From NCBI RefSeq assembly GCF_009906955.1, contig NZ_CP047656.1:186001-250000 (forward strand): a DNA stretch of 64,000 bases, in the 5' to 3' direction. Every line of letters begins with the position of its first letter. The first letter of the stretch is position 1. Source of the DNA: Paraglaciecola mesophila. Lineage in GTDB: Bacteria; Pseudomonadota; Gammaproteobacteria; Enterobacterales; Alteromonadaceae. The position numbers and the translations under genes were made by a program. Shown piece by piece: positions 1-9,902 of this stretch. The notes under the pieces are model-generated. The model had not been told where the DNA came from. It ran no database searches and saw only the letters and a list, made by a program, of their open reading frames with translations.

Positions 1-2
1 GC

Positions 3-1166
3 GCTAATGAAAATGGCGAAACAACCCGCGCATTAACAGAGCGTACTATCGCGATGATGCACGATGATTTCGCAGCCATTAATTTGCTAGAGCCAGATAT
101 CGAGCCTCGCGTGACCACGCATATGCCAGAGATCATCGCTATTATTGAGCGACTTATAGCTCGTGGCCATGCATATCAAGCGAAGTCGGGTGATGTGTTA
201 TTTGATGTCAGTAGCTATGGCGATTACGGCAAGCTCAGTAAACAAGACTTAGAGCAGTTAAACATGGGCTCGCGCGTTGATGTAGACAGTGACAAAAACG
301 ATCCGATGGATTTTGTATTATGGAAAACAGTTAAACCAGGTGAACCAAGCTGGTCATCACCTTGGGGCGAAGGACGCCCAGGTTGGCACATTGAATGTTC
401 TGCTATGAATCAAAAACACTTGGGTGAGCACTTTGATATCCACGGTGGTGGCTCAGATTTGATTTTCCCTCATCACGAAAATGAAGTGGCACAATCATGC
501 TGCGCGTACGATACACCTTATGTTAACTATTGGGTGCATGCTGGTATGGTGCAAGTTGATAGCGAGAAGATGTCTAAATCGCTTGGCAATTTCTTCACGT
601 TACGGGATGTATTGAAGCAGCATGACGCTGAAACCTTGCGCTATTTCTTGATGTCAGCTCATTACCGCAGTCAATTAAGCTATTCAGAAAACAATATTAC
701 TCAGGCCCGTAGCGCGCTTGAACGTTTATATACGTCATTACGTGATGTAAACGCCAATCTTGATGTGGATATGCAAAGCGATGACTATCTCGTACGTTTT
801 GATAAAGCTATGGACGACGACTTTAATACGCCAGAAGCAATGGCTGTGTTATTCGATGTTGCCAAAGAACTCAACAAAGCCAAGATAGAAGGCGACAGAG
901 CTCAAGGTCGAGCGAGCGACTTGGCAGGCATTCTGTTGAATCTAGGTAAGATACTGGGCATTCTACAACGAAACCCGAGTGAGTACCTGCAAGGTGAACA
1001 ACAAGATGCAGACGAAGTGGCTGAAATCGAAGCTTTGATTAAAGCTCGTAACGATGCCCGAGCCGCCCGAGATTGGCCAGCGGCAGATGCGGCGCGAGAT
1101 GCGTTAAATGCCCTGAATATTATTCTTGAAGACGGACCTAGCGGCACCACTTGGCGTAAGGGGTAG
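3..1166 (+). CDS. cysS: Cysteinyl-tRNA synthetase, 5'-truncated by the window
   Basis: Cytoplasmic class I aminoacyl-tRNA synthetase that charges tRNA-Cys. The frame is open from base 3, so the true start lies upstream; about 388 residues are visible and the family is about 460, so roughly 70 N-terminal residues, including the first zinc cysteine and the HIGH motif, are missing. Visible marks are RANENGE at the very start, GWHIECSAM (a zinc cysteine), FPHHENE (zinc His and Glu), and the EKMSKSLGN signature loop, followed by the helical anticodon-binding domain and the typical end [13 protein letters not shown]. Nothing looks damaged. It is followed at once by a strong hairpin terminator. Confidence 0.97.
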   Translation, partial: ANENGETTRALTERTIAMMHDDFAAINLLEPDIEPRVTTHMPEIIAIIERLIARGHAYQAKSGDVLFDVSSYGDYGKLSKQDLEQLNMGSRVDVDSDKNDPMDFVLWKTVKPGEPSWSSPWGEGRPGWHIECSAMNQKHLGEHFDIHGGGSDLIFPHHENEVAQSCCAYDTPYVNYWVHAGMVQVDSEKMSKSLGNFFTLRDVLKQHDAETLRYFLMSAHYRSQLSYSENNITQARSALERLYTSLRDVNANLDVDMQSDDYLVRFDKAMDDDFNTPEAMAVLFDVAKELNKAKIEGDRAQGRASDLAGILLNLGKILGILQRNPSEYLQGEQQDADEVAEIEALIKARNDARAARDWPAADAARDALNALNIILEDGPSGTTWRKG

Positions 1167-1194
1167 TCTTTTTCGTAATCGAGATGACACATTC

Positions 1195-1221
1195 AAGGCC
1201 AGCTGATTAGCTGGCCTTTTT
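1195..1221 (+). terminator. Rho-independent terminator after cysS
   Basis: A perfect 10-bp stem (AAGGCCAGCT / AGCTGGCCTT) with a GATT loop is followed by a T run, 30 bases after the cysS stop codon. Confidence 0.9.
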
Positions 1222-1222
1222 A

Positions 1223-1816
1223 TTGCGACGGCTTTAGTCAGACTCTTGCTAAACAAGGCGCTGGGTAAAAATCGAGGTGCGGCGCAAGAATGTAAAATAA
1301 GAATGTGCAAACGAGCCATCATAAGGCTCAAAGCAAAATCTCAAGGTACATGCCGCTACGTTAGTGCCCGTGAGCTTAGCGCTGGGCTTCCCTCACTGAA
1401 TGGGTCTCTCTTCTTTGTGAACCCATGACGCTGTTAAGGTAAGCAGGGCCCATGCAGTTTGGCCGGAGTTTATCTTGTATCCTGTTGCTCGTTTCCTGAT
1501 TTTTCTGCTTAGACTAATGATCGATAATACGTACGATTACGGATGGTGTTTACTTGGAATGCGCTTTACTCATTTTTTTTGAGCGATGAAGCTAACACTG
1601 ACATGCATCCTAAAAAGGACGTCATGATGCTCTCTAGTGTATGACGGAATTACCCCAATAAGCGTTATGGTACTTTTTATCTCACTGGTGTAATGCGCCG
1701 TTTTAGCCAGCAATAGGCGTAAAATCAGAGATTTAACGCGTTATATCGATGAAAGAAAGTATTTAGCATCCCGTTCTGTTCAATTGAATATTAACTATCC
1801 AAAGAGAACAGTATCA
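1223..1816. other. Intergenic stretch, no gene recognised
   Basis: About 590 bases between the cysS terminator and the VOC gene. The only open frame of note (1246-1428) has no ribosome site and no protein-like composition. I see no tRNA fold, mobile-element end or clear operator here. The last hundred bases presumably carry the promoter of the downstream gene. Confidence 0.5.
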
Positions 1817-2317
1817 ATGAAGCGATTTTTATTAGGGGTGGGGCTGGGCGTATTTTTCTCAGGGAGTACGTTGGTGCATGCACAGGAGCCGAGGCAGATG
1901 CAAGCGCAAGAACGAAGCGTGCAGGGGGTCGATCACGTGGGGCTAGCGGTGAGTAACCTGCAGGCATCAGAACGTTTTTTCACCCAGTATGCAGGTTTTC
2001 ATGTACTGAGCCGAGACGAAGATTATCCATCTGTTTTTTTATCGAATGACAGTGTTGTCATTACGTTGTGGCGTGTGACTGACCCTAGCACGGCTGTGGC
2101 ATTTGATCGTAAGCATAATATTGGGCTGCATCACTTGGCACTTAGAGTGAGCAGTGAAGCAACCTTAAATGCGCTGCATGAAACACTTTCACAGGATAAG
2201 CAGGTCAAGATAGAGTTTGCACCTGAGTTAGCGGGCAAGGGGCCGAGCAAGCATATGATGGTGTATGAACCGAGCGGCAATCGGATTGAGTTTATATATC
2301 GCGCTGTGCAGCGTTAA
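1817..2317 (+). CDS. Secreted VOC-fold (glyoxalase/bleomycin-resistance-like) protein
   Basis: A 166-residue protein with an N-terminal signal peptide (MKRFLLGVGLGVFF...HAQ) and one vicinal-oxygen-chelate domain. The domain runs from VDHVGLAVSNL through IGLHHLALRV to YEPSGNRIEFIY, with the His and Glu residues that usually bind the metal. The ATG at 1817 is preferred over an in-frame start at 1784 because it begins the signal peptide and has a purine-rich AAAGAGAA upstream. VOC proteins act as lyases, dioxygenases or thiol-conjugating enzymes; the substrate cannot be told. An exported VOC protein is less usual than a cytoplasmic one. It converges on mltD. Confidence 0.8.
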   Translation: MKRFLLGVGLGVFFSGSTLVHAQEPRQMQAQERSVQGVDHVGLAVSNLQASERFFTQYAGFHVLSRDEDYPSVFLSNDSVVITLWRVTDPSTAVAFDRKHNIGLHHLALRVSSEATLNALHETLSQDKQVKIEFAPELAGKGPSKHMMVYEPSGNRIEFIYRAVQR

Positions 2318-2360
2318 GTCGTGTATCTCGGTTATTTTTGAGGGGCAAGCAAAGCACATT

Positions 2361-2388
2361 CTGGCGCGCGAGCGCGCCAGCTGTTTCG
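2361..2388. terminator. GC-rich hairpin between convergent genes
   Basis: The palindrome CTGGCGCGCGAGCGCGCCAG forms an 8-bp stem with a four-base loop, between the convergent VOC and mltD stop codons. The T tract that follows is weak. Confidence 0.55.
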
Positions 2389-2421
2389 ATATACGGCTAA
2401 TGTGACCTCAATCATCCAAGT

Positions 2422-4083
2422 TTATGTGCGAGTGACATCCACTTTAATTTTAAGTTTCTGGCCAGGTTGTAGGTAATTTTTGGCGCTAATCTGGTTCCAA
2501 TCAAGCAGATCTGACACGTTTACTTTAAACTTCTGGGCAATTCTTGCCAGTGAATCGCCGCCGCGCACTGTGTAGGTGAGAGTACGCATGACCGCATCAG
2601 CACGTGTTTTTGACTCGCTCCCTTTAAGCCAAACCACGAGCTCTTTGCCTGGGCGCAGCATGTCAGTTGGGGCCATACCATTCCATTTTGCTAAGCTACG
2701 CATATTCACTTTATATTTGCGGCTTAAATCCCACATGGTATCGCCACTCTTTACTTTGTGCTTAACCTGATAGGTGCCGCTTTTGTGCTTTGACTGTCTA
2801 TCGGCTAAACGTTGCTCTTGAGACAGCGAGTAAAAATCTAACGATTTCAACGCCACTGGAATAACTAAGTATTCCCCCGCACGGATCATATTACCTTTAA
2901 GTTCATTGACTTGGCTGATGATCTCTGTGGTGGTGTGATACTGATGCGCTAGCTTTAACAAGCTATCACCACTTTTAATTTTGTGGCGCACCCAATTTAG
3001 GCGCTCTTTGGTTTCGGTTGCAGCGATCGCTTCACTAAATGTTTCGACCTTATCGACAGGCACAAGCAGCTTAAACGGACCTTCTGGGTCGGTTGCCCAG
3101 CGGTTATAGCCAGGGTTTAAGGCGTGAAGCTCTTCTACGGTAAGACCAGCCATATCAGCGGCCAGCGCCAAATCAATCTGCGAACCTACGTCAACTTCCT
3201 CAGTGACTTTTATGTTCTCGATGACGGGCCATTTGAATGCATAGGTGTCGGCATTTTTTAGAATATCTGCTAAGGCCAATAACTTTGGCACATATGCACG
3301 GGTTTCTTTGGGTAAGTCTAGCGCCCAGTATTCAGTGCTCTTGCCGGCTTTTTTGTTCTTTTTGATTGCGCGCATAACACGGCCTTCGCCACTGTTATAG
3401 GCGGCAAGTGCGTGTAACCAGTTGCCGTCGAACATTTCATTTAAATATTTTAGGTAGGCGATTGCACCATCGGTTGAGGCCATCACGTCACGGCGTCCGT
3501 CATACCACCAGGTTTGCTTCATACCAAAGCGTTTACCGGTTGCCGGTACGAATTGCCACATGCCAGCTGCGCGACCATGGGAGTATGCGAAGGGGTCAAA
3601 GGCGCTTTCTACAATGGGGAGAAGCGCTAATTCCATGGGCATGTCTTGGCTTTTGAGGCGCTCTACGATGAGATATAAAAATGGTTTGGCGCGCTTGGCG
3701 ACGCGCTGCATATAGGACGGGTGCTTTAAATACCAATTGCGCTGACTCGCGATCCGTTGGTTATCTTCAAATTCAAATGATAAATTTTGTCCCACTTGTT
3801 GCCAAACGTCTAACACTTCTATGTTTTCAGGGATCGTTTCTGGCGCTATAACAACCTCTACCTCTTCTTCGGGGTGGGTAATAGGGATCGTGCCTTCATC
3901 AGCTGCTTCACAATCGTACTCGTTATTCGCTAACTCGCCAGCTTGCTGGCAGGTATCAGCGATTTTTTGCGCTATTTCATGCTCTTGATCTATCTGTTCA
4001 GCTATTTCTGAATGTGGCTCCATCATTTGACAGGCCGGTAAAATCGATACTAGCGATAGGCATAGTAGGGTTTTTAAGCGCAC
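2422..4083 (-). CDS. mltD: Membrane-bound lytic murein transglycosylase D
   Basis: A 553-residue outer-membrane lipoprotein that cleaves peptidoglycan glycan strands with formation of 1,6-anhydro ends. A lipobox (LPAC) ends the signal peptide at about residue 18. The SLT-type catalytic domain covers about residues 110-270, with the catalytic Glu in LPIVESAFDP and the conserved GMWQFVPATGKRFG and AAYNSGEGRV segments. Three LysM repeats follow at about 370-415, 440-485 and 503-547, each with the (K/R)xGD(S/T) start. The length and architecture match the E. coli protein, which has two LysM repeats in a shorter chain. The gene is 31 bp upstream of gloB's stop on the same strand, but gloB has its own start region. 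mltD next to gloB is a common gammaproteobacterial arrangement. Confidence 0.95.
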   Translation of the reverse strand: MRLKTLLCLSLVSILPACQMMEPHSEIAEQIDQEHEIAQKIADTCQQAGELANNEYDCEAADEGTIPITHPEEEVEVVIAPETIPENIEVLDVWQQVGQNLSFEFEDNQRIASQRNWYLKHPSYMQRVAKRAKPFLYLIVERLKSQDMPMELALLPIVESAFDPFAYSHGRAAGMWQFVPATGKRFGMKQTWWYDGRRDVMASTDGAIAYLKYLNEMFDGNWLHALAAYNSGEGRVMRAIKKNKKAGKSTEYWALDLPKETRAYVPKLLALADILKNADTYAFKWPVIENIKVTEEVDVGSQIDLALAADMAGLTVEELHALNPGYNRWATDPEGPFKLLVPVDKVETFSEAIAATETKERLNWVRHKIKSGDSLLKLAHQYHTTTEIISQVNELKGNMIRAGEYLVIPVALKSLDFYSLSQEQRLADRQSKHKSGTYQVKHKVKSGDTMWDLSRKYKVNMRSLAKWNGMAPTDMLRPGKELVVWLKGSESKTRADAVMRTLTYTVRGGDSLARIAQKFKVNVSDLLDWNQISAKNYLQPGQKLKIKVDVTRT

Positions 4084-4114
4084 TAGGCGTTCCTTTTTAT
4101 GATTGTTCTATATT

Positions 4115-4888
4115 TTAAAAATTATCTTTCCATGCTCGAAGCGCAGCAAATACCGACTCAGGGGTCGATAATGTTTGTTGTGCATACTGCTCAGCATGTG
4201 CTATCACTGCTTGGCTGGCGGTACGTAAAAAGGGATTAATCTCCTTTTGCTGACCTATAGTTGACGGCAGTGTAGGTTTCAAATCAACCCTTTGAGATTC
4301 TGCCCAGCCTTTATAGTTCAATAGATTTTCATTCTCAGGATCAACAGCCAAGGCAAACTTGAGGTTGGCTAAGGTATATTCATGGGTGCAGAACACTTTT
4401 GTGTCATCTGCTAGTGCCGTTAATTTCCCTAGTGATTGATACATCTGCTCGGGCGTTCCTTCAAACAGTCTGCCACAGCCAGCGGAAAAGAGTGTATCAC
4501 CGCAGAATAATCCGCATGAACCCACATACGCAATATGATCAAGCGTATGCCCGGGGACTTCCAAGACGCGAAATTCAACGTCTATAGACCCTAATTGAAC
4601 CCTGTCGTCTGCCTGTAAGCGCCGTGTGATGGACTGAATTTGTGGATTTTGTGGCCCATAGACAGTCACGCCTTCAAACGCATTGACCAACTCATTTACA
4701 CCCCCCGTGTGATCACTATGGTGGTGGGTGATCAATATATCCGTTAGGATTAAATTGTTCCGAGCGCAATATTTTAAAACGGGACTAGCATCACCTGGAT
4801 CGACCACCACACAGGTTTCGCCATTGGTTAGGCACCAAATATAATTATCCTCGAATGCTTTAATTGGTCTTATTTTCAGGGATGGCAT
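4115..4888 (-). CDS. gloB: Hydroxyacylglutathione hydrolase (glyoxalase II)
   Basis: A 257-residue cytoplasmic metallo-beta-lactamase-fold enzyme that hydrolyses S-lactoylglutathione to lactate and glutathione. The THHHSDHTGG motif supplies the HxHxDH dinuclear metal ligands. Further ligands are in VPGHTLDHIAY, FCGDTLFSAGCGR and CTHEYT. The C-terminal substrate-binding domain ends normally. The ATG at 4888 is chosen over one 51 bases upstream because MPSLKIRPIKAFEDNYIW matches the family's N-terminus and a GGAG sits just upstream. It is divergent from the methyltransferase gene at 5046, the same gloB/yafS pairing found in E. coli. Confidence 0.96.
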   Translation of the reverse strand: MPSLKIRPIKAFEDNYIWCLTNGETCVVVDPGDASPVLKYCARNNLILTDILITHHHSDHTGGVNELVNAFEGVTVYGPQNPQIQSITRRLQADDRVQLGSIDVEFRVLEVPGHTLDHIAYVGSCGLFCGDTLFSAGCGRLFEGTPEQMYQSLGKLTALADDTKVFCTHEYTLANLKFALAVDPENENLLNYKGWAESQRVDLKPTLPSTIGQQKEINPFLRTASQAVIAHAEQYAQQTLSTPESVFAALRAWKDNF

Positions 4889-5045
4889 AATAATCTCCAG
4901 TGACAACAATATTGAAACAGGTGTAAAGTAATCCGACATTATACATATTCAAAATTCATGTGCATGTACTAGTCTCAACAATGTTGACTGCTAATCGCAT
5001 TAAATGTTGCTACACCTTTGTTAAAAATAGGTTTGTATTGTATTG

Positions 5046-5795
5046 ATGAAACCAGCGTTACTTGACAAAAAACCAGATTATCCACGTTCATGGGCTGCCC
5101 TACCAAATGGCGCTGAGCGTAAAGCCATGGTGGAAAATGAGCTCGAGCATATTACCCAGCAATTCTTTGGTTATCACTTAGTCAAAGTAGGTAACTTAAG
5201 CAGTGAATTAACCCTCAGCAAGTGCTCTATTAAGCATTGTGTCAATATGGTTGCCAAAGCGCATGAGTCAGCGGGAATGCGCTCGTTATCGCGAGAAATG
5301 GCATTAAAAGAAAGCAGTGTAGATGGCTTTGTATTAGCCCATGAATTAGATTTTGCCCAAGACCCCCATCAAATTTTGCGCGAGGTAGACCGAGTCATTA
5401 TGCCTGACGGTGATTTGGCTATTGTTGGTTTTAATCCTTTGAGCTTAACGGGCTTACGTAAACTCGTGTGGTTTAATCGACAAAGTATACTGCATGAAGC
5501 GCGCTATTTTAGCGTGCCGCGCATAAAAGACTGGTTGCAGCTATTAGGCTTTGAGGTTACGCAGGTGAAATATATGCCGTATTCCAAGTTTTTTACCAAC
5601 AGGCCAAACAATATTGTGACGCGCTGGTGTCAGCGCTTTTTACCTCAGCTCGCCAGTGTTTACATTATTGTGGCAAAAAAACGTACTGTGCCTTTGTCGC
5701 CGATAAAGCCTAAGTGGAAGTTAAAACCTAAGTTTAGTGCAGTAGGGGCGAGCATTCGTGCAGGCAGTGTTAACAGTGAAAAACCGCAAAGCTAG
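5046..5795 (+). CDS. Class I SAM-dependent methyltransferase, YafS-like
   Basis: A 249-residue protein resembling the type-11 methyltransferase YafS that neighbours gloB in enterobacteria. It has the downstream part of the methyltransferase fold (VLAHELDFAQDPHQILREVDRVIMPDGDLAIVGFNP as post-motif segments), while the glycine-rich SAM loop is weak. The substrate is unknown. The ATG at 5046 follows a TTG at 5043. The basic, proline-rich C-terminal tail (about residues 215-249) is likely unstructured. It reads divergently from gloB and ends before a strong bidirectional terminator shared with metG. Confidence 0.8.
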   Translation: MKPALLDKKPDYPRSWAALPNGAERKAMVENELEHITQQFFGYHLVKVGNLSSELTLSKCSIKHCVNMVAKAHESAGMRSLSREMALKESSVDGFVLAHELDFAQDPHQILREVDRVIMPDGDLAIVGFNPLSLTGLRKLVWFNRQSILHEARYFSVPRIKDWLQLLGFEVTQVKYMPYSKFFTNRPNNIVTRWCQRFLPQLASVYIIVAKKRTVPLSPIKPKWKLKPKFSAVGASIRAGSVNSEKPQS

Positions 5796-5843
5796 CGACG
5801 TTTCGCGCGCTTGAATTGCGACTAATAAAGCAAGGTCAACAAA

Positions 5844-5882
5844 AAAGCCCGTTGAGTAACTGTACTCAACGGGCTATTTTTC
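5844..5882. terminator. Bidirectional terminator between the methyltransferase gene and metG
   Basis: The stem AGCCCGTTGAGTA / TACTCAACGGGCT is flanked by an A run on one side and a T run on the other, so it can serve both convergent genes. Confidence 0.93.
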
Positions 5883-5907
5883 TTGTCAGCAGAATGACAT
5901 GATTTTG

Positions 5908-7935
5908 TTACTTAACTTTCATGCCAGGTTGTGCGCCTTCGTGGGGCTCCATGAGCCACAAGTCTTTACCGCCAGGACCTGCGGCTAAAACCATGCCTTC
6001 TGATAGGCCAAAGCGCATTTTACGCGGCGCTAGGTTGGCCACCATAACCGTGAGCTTGCCCACTAAGTCTTCTGGTTGATAGGCTGATTTAATGCCGGCA
6101 AACACTTGGCGCGTTTCGCCGCCTAAATCTAGCTCTAAGCGCAATAGCTTGTCGGCCTTCTCAACGTGTTCAGCGACTGCGATTTTAGCAATACGCAGGT
6201 CTATTTTGGCAAAATCGTCAAATTCGATGGTGTCACTGATAGGATCTTTGGCCAAGGGGCTGTTCGGGTCAAGCGTGACCGTCGGGGCTAAATTTTCTTT
6301 CGAGTCATCAACCATTGCATTGACCTTGTCCATATCCACGCGCTGCATTAAGGCTTTGAATTTATTAATGTCATGCCCAGTTAATACGCTTTGTGCGCTC
6401 GTCCAGCTTAACTTATCGTTTAAAAAGGCTTCAGCTTGTTCCGCTAATTTAGGCACGACGGGTTTTAGGTACACCATTAACATGCGGAACAGATTGATCC
6501 CCAATGAACATACGTCATGGGTGAACGCCTGCTTACTTTCGTCTTTAATCGTTACCCAAGGGGCGTTGGCATCAATGAACTGGTTGGCTTTATCAGCAAG
6601 ACCCATAATTTCACGAATGGCTTTATGGTACTGACGTTCTTCAAAGGCTTGGGCAATACTGGCTTGTGCTTGTTGAAATTCAGTGACAAGCTCTGGCTCA
6701 AGTACATTGTCTGACAACTTACCGTCGAAGCGTTTAGTGATAAAACTTGCGCAGCGACTAGCAATATTCACCACTTTACCCACTAAATCTGAATTTACCT
6801 TTTGGGCAAAATCTTCGAAGTTTAAGTCGATATCTGTGACGTTTGCGCCCAATTTAGAAGCGAAATAATAACGTAGATATTCAGGGTTTAAATGCTCTAA
6901 GTAGGTACGTCCTTTAATAAAGGTGCCCTTGGATTTAGACATTTTCGCACCGTTAACGGTGACAAAACCGTGTACATTGACCCCGGTAGGTTTTCTGAAT
7001 CCTGCGCCTTCTAGCATGGCTGGCCAGAATAGGCAGTGGAAATAAGTAATGTCTTTGCCGATAAAGTGATATAGCTCAGCGTCTGAGTCTGCGCCCCAGA
7101 ACTCGTCAAAGTTAATGTCACTGCGGTCACACAAGTTTTTAAAGCTGGCCATGTAACCGACAGGCGCATCTACCCATACATAAAAGAATTTATTCGGTGC
7201 TCCTGGAATTTCAAAACCAAAGTAGGGCGCATCACGGCTGATATCCCATTGCTGTAGGCCTTTATCAAACCACTCTTCTAACTTATTGCTGATTTCGCTT
7301 TGCAGTGCGTCACTTTTAAGCCAGCCTTGCAGCATGTCTGAAAATTGCGGTAAATCGAAGAAAAAATGTTCAGAGTCTTTTAGTATCGGTGTTGCACCAG
7401 ACACTACAGAGCGAGGGTTTTTCATTTCCGTCGGGTCATAGGTTGCGCCGCAGTTATCACAGCTGTCACCGTTTTGATCTTCAGTACCACAGCTAGGGCA
7501 TGTGCCTTTTACAAAGCGGTCAGGCAAGAACATGTTTTTTTCAGGGTCGAATAACTGACTGATGGTACGTCTGGATATGTATCCGGCATCATTTAAACGG
7601 TTATAAATCAGTTCTGATAACTCTTTGTTTTCGTCACTGTGGGTCACGTGGTAGTTATCGTACTCAACGAAGAAGTCGAGCAAATCTTGGTGATGCTCAG
7701 CACGTGTGCGAGCCACCATTTCCTCTGGTGTTATACCTAGCTCTTGGGCTTTGAGCATAACGGGCGTACCATGTGCATCGTCGGCACATACGCTGTATAT
7801 TTCGTGGCCACACATTCGTTGAAAACGCGTCCAAATATCCGTTTGGATATGCTCTAAAAGGTGTCCCAAGTGAATGGAGCCATTTGCATAGGGGAGGGCG
7901 CTAGTAACAAGAATTTTACGTGGTTGTGACGACAT
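5908..7935 (-). CDS. metG: Methionyl-tRNA synthetase
   Basis: A 675-residue cytoplasmic class I synthetase that charges tRNA-Met. Seen in order: the HIGH-type motif HLGH in [10 protein letters not shown], a zinc knuckle with two CxxC pairs (CPSCG...CDNCG, about residues 144-162), the KMSKS loop in [11 protein letters not shown], the anticodon-binding helical domain, and a C-terminal tRNA-binding (EMAP-like) domain from about residue 573, used for dimerisation in long bacterial forms. Length is normal. It is divergent from apbC, a widely conserved gammaproteobacterial arrangement. Confidence 0.98.
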   Translation of the reverse strand: MSSQPRKILVTSALPYANGSIHLGHLLEHIQTDIWTRFQRMCGHEIYSVCADDAHGTPVMLKAQELGITPEEMVARTRAEHHQDLLDFFVEYDNYHVTHSDENKELSELIYNRLNDAGYISRRTISQLFDPEKNMFLPDRFVKGTCPSCGTEDQNGDSCDNCGATYDPTEMKNPRSVVSGATPILKDSEHFFFDLPQFSDMLQGWLKSDALQSEISNKLEEWFDKGLQQWDISRDAPYFGFEIPGAPNKFFYVWVDAPVGYMASFKNLCDRSDINFDEFWGADSDAELYHFIGKDITYFHCLFWPAMLEGAGFRKPTGVNVHGFVTVNGAKMSKSKGTFIKGRTYLEHLNPEYLRYYFASKLGANVTDIDLNFEDFAQKVNSDLVGKVVNIASRCASFITKRFDGKLSDNVLEPELVTEFQQAQASIAQAFEERQYHKAIREIMGLADKANQFIDANAPWVTIKDESKQAFTHDVCSLGINLFRMLMVYLKPVVPKLAEQAEAFLNDKLSWTSAQSVLTGHDINKFKALMQRVDMDKVNAMVDDSKENLAPTVTLDPNSPLAKDPISDTIEFDDFAKIDLRIAKIAVAEHVEKADKLLRLELDLGGETRQVFAGIKSAYQPEDLVGKLTVMVANLAPRKMRFGLSEGMVLAAGPGGKDLWLMEPHEGAQPGMKVK

Positions 7936-8053
7936 GTGTATTTTGGATTCTTCGTTTAATTAAAAAGGCCGCAAATGGTATCGAAAATACGTCACCATTG
8001 CATTATCTAAAAGCTACCTTGCGCCAATTTCATCGTTATTTTGTAGGAGTGTC

Positions 8054-9118
8054 ATGTTATTTAGTCGTTCTACCCCTGAGCAAAAACTGCAGTCGCTGGT
8101 ATCAGAGCAACTTGCGACGTTATTTGAACTCTCAGTAAACCAGGTTGAGACGTGGGTCACCATAGCTAACAATGCTGTGTTAATTACTTTACCTTTTGCT
8201 GCTCAAACGCTGCATGATACGCTTAAAAAGCGCATAGAATTAGCGGCAAGTGAGCAAAATCTACCGCTGGATCATGTGCTGATAGAGACAAAGATCCACG
8301 CGTCTGCGACCAAGGTAAAAAAAGTCGGACAGATTAAAAATATTATTGCGGTGGCTTCTGGCAAGGGAGGGGTAGGAAAGTCAACTTCCAGTGTCAACAT
8401 TGCCTATGCGTTAATGGCGCAAGGGGCAAAAGTTGGGCTGCTAGATGCGGACATTTACGGTCCGTCGGTGCCAATTATGTTAGGCAATACCGACTCAACG
8501 CCTGCGTCTCGCGATGATAAAACCATTATACCGTTTGCTGCTCATGGCTTGGTGGCGAGTTCCATTGGTTACTTTGTGCCAGCTGAAAACGCAACGGTTT
8601 GGCGAGGGCCTATGGCCAGCAAAGCCCTAGAACAATTGCTGCGCGAAACGGATTGGCCAGAGCTGGATTACCTGATTGTGGATATGCCGCCAGGTACTGG
8701 GGATATTCAATTAACCCTTGCACAACAAATGCCCGTTAGTGCGGCAGTGATTGTAACGACCCCGCAGGATTTAGCCGTAGCGGATGCCAGTAAAGGCATT
8801 GCTATGTTTAATAAAGTGGATGTGCCTGTATTGGGCTTAATTGAAAATATGAGCCTGTACATTTGCCCTAAATGTGGTCATCAAGAGCATATCTTCGCGC
8901 AAAACGGTGGTGTGGAGCTAGCCAAGCGCAATAAGGTTCCCTTGCTGGGGCAATTGCCGCTGAACAGTAAAATTCGTCATTATACAGATCAAGGCACACC
9001 ATTACTGATTGCGGAGCCAAATGATCCCTTAAGTCAAAGTTACATTACGTGTGCATTAGCCATTTCAAAACAGCTCTACCTACAAAGTTTGATGGATATA
9101 CGCATACAAAATATTTAA
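8054..9118 (+). CDS. apbC: Mrp/ApbC iron-sulfur carrier ATPase
   Basis: A 354-residue cytoplasmic P-loop NTPase of the Mrp/NBP35 family that binds and transfers iron-sulfur clusters to apo-proteins. The deviant Walker A motif GKGGVGKST lies at about residues 105-113, the DADIYGPS segment follows, and the CxxC cluster ligand pair is in LYICPKCGHQEH. The N-terminal ~90 residues form the short DUF59-like domain usual in this family. The ATG at 8054 has TAGGAG nine bases upstream. It is divergent from metG. Confidence 0.95.
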   Translation: MLFSRSTPEQKLQSLVSEQLATLFELSVNQVETWVTIANNAVLITLPFAAQTLHDTLKKRIELAASEQNLPLDHVLIETKIHASATKVKKVGQIKNIIAVASGKGGVGKSTSSVNIAYALMAQGAKVGLLDADIYGPSVPIMLGNTDSTPASRDDKTIIPFAAHGLVASSIGYFVPAENATVWRGPMASKALEQLLRETDWPELDYLIVDMPPGTGDIQLTLAQQMPVSAAVIVTTPQDLAVADASKGIAMFNKVDVPVLGLIENMSLYICPKCGHQEHIFAQNGGVELAKRNKVPLLGQLPLNSKIRHYTDQGTPLLIAEPNDPLSQSYITCALAISKQLYLQSLMDIRIQNI

Positions 9119-9223
9119 AAACGTTGAACATAACCCCTTAGCTACGCATAATTGCGCGGCTAACTGGCTGCCCTCATTTAGACAAAGCCACATACCTGAA
9201 ACCTATTTACAGAGTTAACCATT

Positions 9224-9823
9224 ATGCGTTTGTGCGACAAAGACATTCTGACCCATCTTCAAGAAGGCAAAATATCCATTAGCCCTGAGCCTGATTATGC
9301 AGAGATCAGTGGCGTAACTGTCGACATTCGATTAGGCAACAAATTTCGTGTTTTTACCGAGCATCAAGCGCCGTATATAGATTTAAGCGGTCCAAAAGCT
9401 CAGGTTCAAGAAGCGCTGAATACCGTTATGAGTGATGAGATCAGTATTGCTCCTGACAAATCATTCTATTTACACCCAGGCGAGCTGGCACTTGCGGTAA
9501 CACTTGAGTCTGTGACCTTACCGGGTAATATTGTTGGCTGGTTAGATGGCCGCTCATCCTTGGCGAGATTAGGGTTAATGGTACACGTTACGGCCCATCG
9601 AATTGACCCAGGTTGGTCAGGTAACATTGTGCTGGAGTTTTTTAATAGTGGTAAATTGCCACTAGCGTTAAAACCGGGCATGAAAATAGGGGCACTGAGC
9701 TTCGAAGTAATGTCAGATTATGCAGAAAAACCCTATAACGCCCGTGTAGATGCTAAATACAAGAATCAGGAAGGAGCAATCGCCAGTCGTATCAGCGGCG
9801 ATGACAAAACAAGCAGTGAGTAA
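9224..9823 (+). CDS. dcd: dCTP deaminase
   Basis: A 199-residue cytoplasmic trimeric enzyme that deaminates dCTP to dUTP for thymidylate synthesis. The family signature is clear: [26 protein letters not shown], which contains the catalytic Glu-supporting and nucleotide-binding residues, followed by [10 protein letters not shown]. The chain is about six residues longer at the C-terminus than the E. coli enzyme. It lies 105 bp after apbC, another conserved adjacency. Confidence 0.96.
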   Translation: MRLCDKDILTHLQEGKISISPEPDYAEISGVTVDIRLGNKFRVFTEHQAPYIDLSGPKAQVQEALNTVMSDEISIAPDKSFYLHPGELALAVTLESVTLPGNIVGWLDGRSSLARLGLMVHVTAHRIDPGWSGNIVLEFFNSGKLPLALKPGMKIGALSFEVMSDYAEKPYNARVDAKYKNQEGAIASRISGDDKTSSE

Positions 9824-9857
9824 AGGTTTTTGTTATTGAGTATTGTATGCTGCTATT

Positions 9858-9890
9858 AAAGCGGTTGGCGAAGAACACGCCAGCCGTTTT
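9858..9890. terminator. Hairpin terminator between dcd and the AraC-type gene
   Basis: The stem CGGTTGGCG / CGCCAGCCG (9 bp, one G-U pair) is flanked by AAA and TTTT and sits between convergent stop codons. Confidence 0.8.
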
Positions 9891-9902
9891 GCCCTCATTT
9901 CA

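Noticed and set aside
1246..1428. Possible small gene after cysS
   Set aside because: No ribosome site, and its composition and codon use are not protein-like.
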